Assembly: GCA_030603605.1 (NCBI GenBank)
Contig: JAUVXN010000011.1
Coordinates: 1-21,993, forward strand
Reading direction: 5' to 3'
Source of the DNA: Dehalococcoidales bacterium
GTDB lineage: Bacteria > Chloroflexota > Dehalococcoidia > Dehalococcoidales > RBG-16-60-22
DNA: 21,993 nucleotides
Shown here: positions 7,429 to 13,989 of the stretch, piece by piece
Layout of the letters: every line of letters starts with the position of its first letter
How positions within the stretch are numbered: position 1 is the stretch's first letter
The notes under the pieces: model-generated
The model's database searches: none
What the model was told of the DNA's origin: nothing
Seen by the model: the letters and a program-made list of their open reading frames with translations, nothing else
Program-made: the position numbers and the translations under genes

Positions 7429-8955
7429 TTACCTTTTGGAAGGTGATGAAGTTAATAAACGCTCTACACAGGCTAGAGCCTCCTCTCTGGTAGTCACCTC
7501 CCCGGCGGCCTGGGCTTCACGCACTGCCTCCAGAATCCTCTTAATTTCTGGTCCTGGACTCAGACCAAAGACATTGATTAAATCATGTCCGTCAATCAGT
7601 TTAGGTGGAACAGTCAGGCTTTCCTCCTCAAAGTGCCGGGCTAATACATACTCTACCAGTTGAGCATGCTCCTGCCACTCGGTCAGGTCCAGATGCTGAC
7701 CTCTGGTGGCTAAATGGTCAGCCAGACTGAGGAAAAGTATATCAACACCAGTCTCTCCAGTATCACGAAAGTAACGGTAAATAGCCCGACGAGAGGGAAC
7801 ATCATATTGACTTAACTGCGTCGGTCTGAGGTGGTGTCTCACCATAACTTCTACCTGCTTTATTTCTTTAGCGCTGAACCTCAGTCTTTCCAGAATACTG
7901 ACGGCTATATCTGCCCCTTCTTTTGCATGTCCTAGAAAACGCACTCGGCCACTCTCGTCAACGGCTTTAGTTTGAGGTTTGGCAATATCATGAAGAAGCG
8001 CTGCCAGTTTGAGAGTAGACCTTCTGGTGCTGCCACTACTGACCTCCCGGTCAAAGTGCTGGCTCAGTGCATCTGACCACGGGACAGCTGCCAGCACCTC
8101 CTCACCAGCATACTCCCAAGTTCCCTGTCCAAGTACAAAATCAACGGCAATCACCGTCTTTATTGAATGGTCAAAGACATCCCAGAAGTGCATTCTGGGT
8201 TGCTCTACACCCTTTGCCTGAGCCAGCTCCGGAATCACAGCGGTGAGCAAACCAAGTTCATCGAGGTAAGCCAAAAATTGTCCGGCTTGAGGCATGGCTA
8301 ATAACAGAAGTAGCTCCTCTCTTACCCGCTCACCAGCGACACCGGTGATAAGATGACAGTAGCGCCGAATCAGGGTCTCGGTCTCTGTATCAACACTGAA
8401 GTCAAGTTCAGCAGCCAAACGCACTGCCCGCAGCAAGCGGACAGGGTCCGACGGGAAAGCCGTCTCAGTAACAGCTCGAAGCACACCCCGGTGAAGGTCA
8501 TCCCAGCCCTTAAAAGGGTCTATAAGCATCGAGGGTTGCGGGTGGTGAATAATCTCCTCAAGGTCAATTGCCATGGCATCTATAGTGAAATCGCGCTGTG
8601 CCAGATCCTTTTCAATACTACCTTTGAGTGTGGAAAAATCAAGCTCCCATTTACCTCTAGCCGAGGCATCTTCTTGGTTAACCAGAACTACCCTGCCTAT
8701 CCTGTTTGCCTCATCCAGTAAGACATACCTCCCACCGAGAGCCGCAGCTACTTTGGGAGCAATCTCCAGCGCATCGGCGGCTACAGCAATATCAATATCA
8801 GCCGTATCTCGCCCCAGCAACAAATCACGCACAAACCCACCGATAAGGTACGATTGAATACCCTGCTCGGTGAGAAAATGGCTGACTCTGGTCAATATTA
8901 ATGAGGCACTAGGCTCAACAAATAGTTTCAAACCTTCCTTCATCTGCGGGCACAT
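7429..8955 (-). CDS. cca: tRNA CCA-adding enzyme / poly(A) polymerase family with HD domain
   Basis: Class II nucleotidyltransferase that adds or repairs the 3' CCA of tRNA (some relatives add only A, or poly(A)). The nucleotidyltransferase head has LIGGFVRDLLLGR and then TADIDIAV with metal-binding Asp53 and Asp55. Further motifs are RDFTIDAMAIDL, DPFKGWDDLHRGVLRAV and the RNA-binding DPVRLLRAVRLAAELDF. A later HD domain has ALLHDIAKPQ (His322-Asp323) and a matching MVRHHLRP. The 508 aa agree with HD-containing bacterial enzymes. Starts at 8955 (MCPQMKEG) or 8943 (MKEGLKLF) are possible; neither has a good ribosome site. The predicted transcript start lies almost at 8955. It is the first gene of the cca-secD-secF-CDF operon. 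CCA versus A-adding specificity cannot be settled by eye. Confidence 0.9.
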   Translation of the reverse strand: MCPQMKEGLKLFVEPSASLILTRVSHFLTEQGIQSYLIGGFVRDLLLGRDTADIDIAVAADALEIAPKVAAALGGRYVLLDEANRIGRVVLVNQEDASARGKWELDFSTLKGSIEKDLAQRDFTIDAMAIDLEEIIHHPQPSMLIDPFKGWDDLHRGVLRAVTETAFPSDPVRLLRAVRLAAELDFSVDTETETLIRRYCHLITGVAGERVREELLLLLAMPQAGQFLAYLDELGLLTAVIPELAQAKGVEQPRMHFWDVFDHSIKTVIAVDFVLGQGTWEYAGEEVLAAVPWSDALSQHFDREVSSGSTRRSTLKLAALLHDIAKPQTKAVDESGRVRFLGHAKEGADIAVSILERLRFSAKEIKQVEVMVRHHLRPTQLSQYDVPSRRAIYRYFRDTGETGVDILFLSLADHLATRGQHLDLTEWQEHAQLVEYVLARHFEEESLTVPPKLIDGHDLINVFGLSPGPEIKRILEAVREAQAAGEVTTREEALACVERLLTSSPSKR

Positions 8956-8962
8956 CTGCTAA

Positions 8963-8992
8963 ACTATACTCCCAAGTAACCTGATTTATCAA
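8963..8992 (-). promoter_or_regulatory. Predicted promoter of the cca-secD-secF-CDF operon
   Basis: On the minus strand, TTGATA (8987-8992) and TATAGT (8963-8968) are 18 bp apart. The expected start point near 8956 touches the first candidate ATG at 8955. The mRNA may therefore be leaderless, or translation may begin at the ATG at 8943. Seen by eye only. Confidence 0.6.
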
Positions 8993-9001
8993 GTCCGGGC
9001 T

Positions 9002-9360
9002 GTTTATTGAACCCCATCCCCTTTAGTTGAGAAACCCCATCCCCTTTATCCCCCTTCCCCTTAATAAGGGGAAGGGGGAGGTAATGAGAGAGGGACTTCG
9101 TCCCTCTAAAACTCCCGATAAGTATGTTTGGAGGCTCCGCCTCTCTTTGACGCTCTTTTATTACCTGTTATTTTAAAGAAAAGGGGAAGTGATTCTTGAA
9201 GGGGTTTCACCCCTCTCTTACCTATCCTTGCCAAGAGAGTATCCCGTTTTGAGGGTGTTTAAGAGGGGCATCAGCCCCTCTTTTCAAAATCTTCCCCCTC
9301 TCCTTGATAAGGAGAGGGGGACACAGGTCGAAGACTCTTCGAGGGGTGAGGTCAATAAAC
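9002..9360 (+). repeat. Dispersed composite hairpin element with inverted ends (copy 3 of 4, longest)
   Basis: This fills most of the 493-bp gap between divergent cca and sir2. The left end GTTTATTGAACCCCATCCCC (9002-9021) matches the complement of the right end, GTTTATTGACCTCACCCC (9360 inward), forming imperfect terminal inverted repeats. Inside are: a second AACCCCATCCCCTTT unit; a 13-bp stem at 9050-9078; an 8-bp stem with TTC loop at 9089-9107; GAGGC-TCC-GCCTC at 9131-9143; AGGGG-TTTCA-CCCCT near 9200-9213; AAGAGGGGC-ATCA-GCCCCTCTT at 9261-9282; a CCCCCTCTCCTT stem near 9294-9320; and the palindrome TCGAAGA-C-TCTTCGA at 9328-9342. No transposase and no credible gene are present. The size and structure resemble a MITE or BIME. 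Confidence 0.8.
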
Positions 9361-9386
9361 AGTATCTATCTGAACAAGGTACAGGT

Positions 9387-9416
9387 TTGACGCTGATAGC
9401 CAAAGTCAGTTAAGAT
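9387..9416 (+). promoter_or_regulatory. Predicted promoter of the sirtuin gene
   Basis: TTGACG (9387-9392) and TAAGAT (9411-9416) are 18 bp apart. The expected start point near 9423 leaves a leader of about 26 bases before the ATG at 9449, with AAGGG as ribosome site. Seen by eye only. Confidence 0.5.
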
Positions 9417-9448
9417 GAGCCGGACCTTCATCCTCAAGGGCTAATTCA

Positions 9449-10231
9449 ATGGACAATCAAGAACTGGAAATCCTTGCTGACAAGGTAGCTGAGCTAATTA
9501 TCAACGCCAAAAGGGTGGTGGTCTTCACCGGTGCCGGGGTTAGCACCGAATCAGGAATTCCTGATTTCCGCAGCCCGGGTGGGTTCTGGGAAAAGTATGA
9601 CCCCGATGACTTTACCTACCAGAAGTTTATTAGCAATCCCGACACCAGGCGAAAGCAGTGGCAGATGTTCCGGGAGAGATTCCAGGCTGGCGGAGTAAAA
9701 CCAAATCCCGCCCACCACGCCATTGCTGAGCTGGATAGATTGGGCAAGCTGGATTGTGTCATTACCCAGAATGTGGACGGTCTCCACCGAGAGGCAGGAG
9801 TCCCGGCTGACAAGGTATTTGAGCTCCACGGCAATATGCAGTCGGTAGTATGCTTGAACTGTGGTCAGCGTTATCCCTTTGCGCAAATCAAAACCAGACT
9901 GGATGAGGGTGAGGAAATTCCGGATTGCGAGGCGTGCCACGGTATCTTAAAACCGGATGTTGTTTTATTTGGTGAGTCGCTGCCGGAGGAGGTGCTCAAA
10001 GAAGCAACCTCTCGCGCCTACGACTGTGACCTATTTATCGTGATTGGCTCGACGCTGATTATTTACCCGGCTGCCCATATGCCAATGTACGCCGCTGATG
10101 CCGGAGCCAAATTAGTTATCATCAACCTCAGCTCTACTCCCATGGACCAGCAAGCCACTGTCCTGATTCGGACTAAAGCCGGGGAAGCAATGGCAAAAAT
10201 AATAAAGCAGGTAAGGGAAAGGATAAGCTGA
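9449..10231 (+). CDS. Sir2-family NAD-dependent protein deacylase (sirtuin)
   Basis: Removes acetyl or other acyl groups from lysines using NAD+, giving nicotinamide and O-acyl-ADP-ribose. The Rossmann-fold NAD site is FTGAGVSTESGIPDFRS (26-42), followed by TQNVDGLH (Asn108, Asp110) and the catalytic His127 in ELHGN. A zinc ribbon uses Cys135, Cys138, Cys160 and Cys163, and the C-terminal part has FGESLP, GSTLIIYPAA and NLSSTP. The 260 aa and motifs resemble the Thermotoga Sir2 group. The Tyr-x-x-Arg pair that gives SIRT5/CobB its preference for acidic acyl groups is not seen after PDFRS, so ordinary deacetylase or short-chain deacylase activity is more likely. It lies upstream of the mutase cassette on the same strand but separated by about 100 bp with its own promoter signal; a role in regulating acyl-CoA enzymes would be inference. 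Confidence 0.93.
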   Translation: MDNQELEILADKVAELIINAKRVVVFTGAGVSTESGIPDFRSPGGFWEKYDPDDFTYQKFISNPDTRRKQWQMFRERFQAGGVKPNPAHHAIAELDRLGKLDCVITQNVDGLHREAGVPADKVFELHGNMQSVVCLNCGQRYPFAQIKTRLDEGEEIPDCEACHGILKPDVVLFGESLPEEVLKEATSRAYDCDLFIVIGSTLIIYPAAHMPMYAADAGAKLVIINLSSTPMDQQATVLIRTKAGEAMAKIIKQVRERIS

Positions 10232-10274
10232 TTTCATACCCGGTTACCGGGGTAAGTAGCCACCTAGAGCCTTG

Positions 10275-10283
10275 TGCTATAAT
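10275..10283 (+). promoter_or_regulatory. Extended -10 promoter ahead of meaB and the mutase genes
   Basis: TGC followed by TATAAT at 10278-10283 forms an extended -10 element. No convincing -35 hexamer lies 16-18 bp upstream. The expected start near 10290 gives a 42-base leader to the ATG at 10332, too short for a cobalamin riboswitch. Confidence 0.5.
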
Positions 10284-10331
10284 TACACTACTTAAACAAA
10301 TCATCCAATAAGCTTGTTACAGGAAGTGAAG

Positions 10332-11303
10332 ATGGGACTAGCCAGCAAGATACTGGAAGGTGATATTGTAGCCGCCGCCAAACTCATCAGCGGGATAGAG
10401 GATGAAGCACTAAACGCACTTGAAGAAATGAGTAATCTCTATCCCTATACCGGAAAGGCATACATAATTGGAGTAACCGGTTCCCCCGGTGCCGGCAAGA
10501 GCACCCTGGTTGATAATCTGATAAGCCTCTTCAGGAAGAAAAAAATGACAGTTGGTGTTATTGCTACTGACCCAACCAGCGCTTTTACCGGCGGGGCAAT
10601 ACTAGGCGATAGAGTAAGGATGCAGAAACATAGTGCCGACAAGGATGTATTTATCAGAAGCCTGGCGACAAGGGGCTGGGCAGGCGGGCTAGCCAAAGCC
10701 ACCATCAGTGCCATTCATGTTTTGGACGCTATGGGCAAGGACATTATTCTGGTAGAGACTGTAGGCTCAGGACAAATAGAAATAGATATTACCAAGGCAG
10801 CGGATACAACCCTCCTTGTTTTGACCCCAAGTGCCGGAGATGAAATTCAAATGATGAAAGCCGGCATCCTTGAAGCGGCTGACATTTTTGTCATCAACAA
10901 GGCGGATAAAGAAGGAGCCGACTTTTTGAAAACGGGCCTGGAAGTTATGCTGGCGATGAAGACTCACCTTCAAAATGATTGGCAACCAAGTATAGTCCTG
11001 ACTGAAGCAATCCATAGCAAAGGCATTGAGGAACTGGTTGAGAAAATCCTCAGACATAGAGAGTTCCTCATCTCCAGCGGCGAGCTGGAAAAGTGCCAGA
11101 AAGAAAGAGTGAAACTAGAGCTGATGGACACCCTGGAAAGTTTCCTCAGGAATTTTATTCACGGGATTGATAAAGGTAACTACCTGGAAAAACTGGTGGA
11201 CAACTTATTACAAGGGAAAACCAATCCACACTCGGCTACCTTGGAAATCGCTAATCGTTTAGCCAAAGACTTGCGCCAGTTACAAGGTGGCGGGAAAGAG
11301 TAA
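10332..11303 (+). CDS. meaB: MeaB/ArgK-family GTPase, chaperone of the B12-dependent mutase
   Basis: G3E-type P-loop GTPase that gates cobalamin loading into acyl-CoA mutases and protects them from inactivation. The P loop is GVTGSPGAGKST (Lys56). It is followed by the base- and Mg-binding ATDPTSAFTGGAILGDRVRM, VETVGSGQIEID (usually VETVGVGQSE) and the guanine-specificity motif NKAD at 189-192. A C-terminal helix region and the final dimerisation tail are present; 323 aa is normal. ATG at 10332 is chosen because AGGA lies 8 bases upstream; an in-frame TTG at 10314 is less likely. The mutase large-subunit gene starts 24 bp downstream, so this GTPase very probably serves that enzyme. Confidence 0.93.
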   Translation: MGLASKILEGDIVAAAKLISGIEDEALNALEEMSNLYPYTGKAYIIGVTGSPGAGKSTLVDNLISLFRKKKMTVGVIATDPTSAFTGGAILGDRVRMQKHSADKDVFIRSLATRGWAGGLAKATISAIHVLDAMGKDIILVETVGSGQIEIDITKAADTTLLVLTPSAGDEIQMMKAGILEAADIFVINKADKEGADFLKTGLEVMLAMKTHLQNDWQPSIVLTEAIHSKGIEELVEKILRHREFLISSGELEKCQKERVKLELMDTLESFLRNFIHGIDKGNYLEKLVDNLLQGKTNPHSATLEIANRLAKDLRQLQGGGKE

Positions 11304-11327
11304 ATAGATTTTTAGCGGGGTAAAAAT

Positions 11328-13088
11328 ATGAACGCCGAGAAAACGACAAAGGAAATCCTGGAGGAAAGGTCAGCGCCGAAAGAGTCCATTCCTCTATATA
11401 ATCCAGAAGCGCTGAAAAAGATAGCCGAGGAGTTCGAGCGCTGGAAAAATACAGAGGTTCCCGAGCAAGACCGAAAGAACTGGAAAGTTACTCCTCAGAC
11501 TATCCTGGGTTCTGAAATTCCCCGAGAATTGCTTTATACCCCGCTTAACAACCCCGAGTTTGACTATAAGGAGGACCTGGGTTTTTCGGGGAAGGAGCCC
11601 TACACCAGAGGCATACATGCCAATATGTATCGGGGCAGGACATTCACCATCCGCCAGCTTTTTGGTGCCGGTTCGCCGGAGCAATGCAATAAGAAAATAA
11701 AGATGCTCCTTGAGCACGGGGCTACCGGCATAAACTGTATCCTTGACCTAGCCACGATTCAGATGTTTGATTCCGATGAGCCTGAAGCTAAAGGGCAGGT
11801 AGCCACAGTGGGCGTTCCTATTGATTGCGTTGAAGATATGGAGGCAATCTACAAGGACATCCCCATAGATAAGGTGAGCGCCTCTATAGTTACCCACTAC
11901 CCCAGAAATACGGCGATTATATTCCCTATGTATCTGGTCATGGCGGAACGTAGAGGCATACCCTGGAACAAGCTACCCGGCAGTGTGCAGAACGATTTCA
12001 TAGTGGAAAGCTTAATCCGCAGTGCTTCCGAATACATACCGCCCACGGATGACTTCAGGGTGCAATGCGACAACATAGAGTTCATCAGGAAGAACGTGCC
12101 CCAATGGAACTATGTTACCTTAAATGGTTATAACCTGCGGGAATGGGGAGCTTCCGGCGTTACCGAGATGGCGGTAGCTGTAGCCAACGCCATAGAGACC
12201 CTCAAGGAGATGACTGAAAGAGGTCACGATATTGACTGGCTGGCGGAAAGGCTGGCATTCTTCTGGGCTCCAGCCAATGACTTCTTTGAAGAGGTCGCCA
12301 GGATACGGGCGGTGAGACGACTGTGGTATAAGATAATGAAATACAGATTCGGCGCCAAGAAGTCCAGGTCGATGTGGATGAGGTGCCATGTGCAGACTTC
12401 GGGTGTGTCCCTGACCAGAGAAGAGCCAACGAATAATATAGTCAGGGCAGCTTATCATGCTTTGGCGGCGGTATTAGGCGGCGCTCAGTCCCTGCATGTA
12501 GATTCCTTCGACGAAGCCTATACCGTCCCTTCCGAGGAAGGCTCGATTCTATCGGTGCGAACCCAGCAGATTATTGAAGCTGAGACACAGGTTACCCAGG
12601 TAGTTGACCCGTTGGGCGGCTCCTTCTTTGTAGAGGCACTAACCAACGATATAGAAAAAAGAATCCTTGATGAGGTGGATGAGATAGAGCGGATGGGGGG
12701 TATAGTCAAAGTCGTCGCCAGTGGCTGGCTGCATAACAAGGTCTTGAGACATATTGAGCGAGAACAGAAGATGATTGCCGACGGCGAAATTAAAGTAGTT
12801 GGTCGCAACTATTTCAGAGCCCCTGACTTGAAGATGCCCGATGTCTGGGTTCACGAATATGATGAAAACATAGGCAGACAGATGCGGGACAAGCTAGCCG
12901 GGCTAAGGCAGCGAAGGGACAATGAGAAAGCAAGTAGTTGCCTTGAGGCGCTTAAAGAAGCCTGCAAGCGAGGCGACAATGTCATGGAATATACTCTGGA
13001 ATGCGCCAGGGCTGATGTTACCGAAGGGGAAATGCGCCGAGCCTTCGCCGAAGCCTTCGGCTCATGGAAACCACCTATCTACCGATAA
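11328..13088 (+). CDS. B12-dependent acyl-CoA mutase, large (substrate-binding) subunit; divergent methylmalonyl-CoA mutase family
   Basis: TIM-barrel subunit of the methylmalonyl-CoA mutase superfamily, which rearranges acyl-CoA carbon skeletons by adenosylcobalamin radical chemistry. Its 586 aa cover the catalytic barrel without a B12 domain, as in split mutases. Conserved landmarks are GIHANMYRGR, FTIRQ (106-110), DLATIQMFDSDEP, GSVQND, RCHVQTSGVSLT (352-363) and GGAQSLH, with a typical C-terminal region. Ungapped alignment of flanking motifs to P. shermanii mutase shows Leu111 where Tyr89 stands, Arg231 where Arg207 stands, and Asn269 (codon 12132-12134, in NGYNLREWGASG) where catalytic His244 stands. 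The MNG motif is replaced by a longer THYPRNTAI segment. These changes suggest a substrate other than methylmalonyl-CoA, isobutyryl-CoA or 2-hydroxyisobutyryl-CoA. It is encoded between meaB and the B12 subunit with 22-24 bp gaps. Family membership is firm; the reaction is unknown. Confidence 0.85.
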   Translation: MNAEKTTKEILEERSAPKESIPLYNPEALKKIAEEFERWKNTEVPEQDRKNWKVTPQTILGSEIPRELLYTPLNNPEFDYKEDLGFSGKEPYTRGIHANMYRGRTFTIRQLFGAGSPEQCNKKIKMLLEHGATGINCILDLATIQMFDSDEPEAKGQVATVGVPIDCVEDMEAIYKDIPIDKVSASIVTHYPRNTAIIFPMYLVMAERRGIPWNKLPGSVQNDFIVESLIRSASEYIPPTDDFRVQCDNIEFIRKNVPQWNYVTLNGYNLREWGASGVTEMAVAVANAIETLKEMTERGHDIDWLAERLAFFWAPANDFFEEVARIRAVRRLWYKIMKYRFGAKKSRSMWMRCHVQTSGVSLTREEPTNNIVRAAYHALAAVLGGAQSLHVDSFDEAYTVPSEEGSILSVRTQQIIEAETQVTQVVDPLGGSFFVEALTNDIEKRILDEVDEIERMGGIVKVVASGWLHNKVLRHIEREQKMIADGEIKVVGRNYFRAPDLKMPDVWVHEYDENIGRQMRDKLAGLRQRRDNEKASSCLEALKEACKRGDNVMEYTLECARADVTEGEMRRAFAEAFGSWKPPIYR

Positions 13089-13110
13089 AATTTTTGGAGG
13101 TTGAGATATT

Positions 13111-13530
13111 ATGGCACAACAACAAAAGAAAAAAATTAAGGTGCTGTTAGCTCAATTTCCCTTAGAGACCCACTCAAGAGGAATGTTTACCGTAGCCGGT
13201 CAGCTTAGAGATGCCGGGATGGAAGTGGTCTTAATCGGTAATGAGCTACCGGAGCGAATAATTGAGACCGCCATCCAGGAAGATGTTGATGTTATCGGGA
13301 TAAGCACCTACTGCGGTGGTGAGTTAGCCCTTGGCAGCGACCTGCTGAAGGCAGCCGAGGAAAAGGGGATAAAGGATAGCACCGTATTCCTGATGGGCGG
13401 GATATTCCCACCCAAAGACATACCAAAGCTAAAAGAGGCGGGTTTTAGCAATACATTCCTCTCAGCAACCAGGGAAGAGATAGTCTCCTGCATAGAAAAG
13501 GCGGTGGCGGAGAAGAGGCGTTTTAGCTAG
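13111..13530 (+). CDS. Cobalamin-binding small subunit of the acyl-CoA mutase
   Basis: Flavodoxin-like B12-binding domain of 139 aa that presents a histidine to cobalt in the base-off/His-on mode and pairs with the large subunit encoded just upstream. The canonical K-x3-DxHxxG motif appears as Q15-x3-E19-T-H21-S-R-G24. The cobalt-ligand His (codon 13171-13173) and Gly are kept, but Asp is Glu and Lys is Gln. Next come RDAGMEVVLIGNELPERI and QEDVDVIGISTYCGGE, where the usual SxL nucleotide-tail motif reads STY, and then the conserved GG in LMGGIFP. A GGAGG ribosome site lies 10 bases before ATG 13111. It completes the meaB-large-small cassette and ends 17 bp from a convergent gene. The B12 call is solid; affinity effects of the substitutions are unknown. 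Confidence 0.88.
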   Translation: MAQQQKKKIKVLLAQFPLETHSRGMFTVAGQLRDAGMEVVLIGNELPERIIETAIQEDVDVIGISTYCGGELALGSDLLKAAEEKGIKDSTVFLMGGIFPPKDIPKLKEAGFSNTFLSATREEIVSCIEKAVAEKRRFS

Positions 13531-13547
13531 GAGGGTGTAATCAAACC

Positions 13548-13958
13548 TCAAGACTCCAGACTAAAGAGCGGGCTGGCGCTCTCGCCGGATGAATACTTAT
13601 CGCCGGGGAATACTTTATGCCCCATCTTCACCCTCTTGCCGATTAACTCCATAGTCGCCTCTTTAGGGTCAACGCCGGTTAAATTACCCATTATCCAGGG
13701 ACCTTCATCAAGTTCAACCAGCACTATAACATAGGGAACCTCATCCTCACGCCCTTCCGCGGCGACAAAAACAGGAGTAAAGGTTTGAATTTTACCCCTG
13801 CCCTTGAGTTCGATAATTTCCATATCCGGGCTGGCGCATTGCCGACAAACCATCTTCGGCGGCACCGTGATTGTGCCGCATTCCCTGCACTTTAAGCCCA
13901 GCAATTTATTTTCCTTGAGCGCCTCGCTGTAGTCTTTGAAAATAAGCTTGTGTTCCAT
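13548..13958 (-). CDS. DUF35 Zn-ribbon/OB-fold protein, partner of the adjacent thiolase
   Basis: Small protein (136 aa) of the DUF35/ChsH2-type family. An N-terminal rubredoxin-like zinc ribbon has Cys24, Cys27, Cys38 and Cys41 (KCRECGTI...MVCRQCASP). The OB-fold that follows has ELKGRGKIQTFTPV, VPYVIVLVELDEGPWIMGNL and a final GKRVKMG. Family members bridge or channel CoA esters between thiolases and partner enzymes, as in archaeal acetoacetyl-CoA thiolase/HMG-CoA synthase complexes. It is encoded 31 bp downstream of the SCP2-type thiolase, the usual pairing, but no HMG-CoA synthase gene is present. The start ATG at 13958 has GGAGGCAAA upstream. It should be cytoplasmic with no enzymatic activity of its own. 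Confidence 0.9.
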   Translation of the reverse strand: MEHKLIFKDYSEALKENKLLGLKCRECGTITVPPKMVCRQCASPDMEIIELKGRGKIQTFTPVFVAAEGREDEVPYVIVLVELDEGPWIMGNLTGVDPKEATMELIGKRVKMGHKVFPGDKYSSGESASPLFSLES

Positions 13959-13989
13959 TTTGCCTCCGTAGAACTAAATCAGGTGCTAT

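Noticed and set aside
9189..9413. Open frame of 74 codons inside the cca-sir2 gap
   Set aside because: It lies mostly within the hairpin repeat, its translation is low-complexity and follows the repeat units, and no ribosome site precedes it.
10239..10254. Hairpin around CCCGG-TTA-CCGGG after sir2 as terminator
   Set aside because: The stem is only five base pairs and is followed by GTAAGTAG rather than a T run.
10232..10331. Cobalamin riboswitch upstream of the mutase cassette
   Set aside because: The gap is only 100 bp, too short for the usual fold of about 200 bases, and no B12-box-like sequence was seen.
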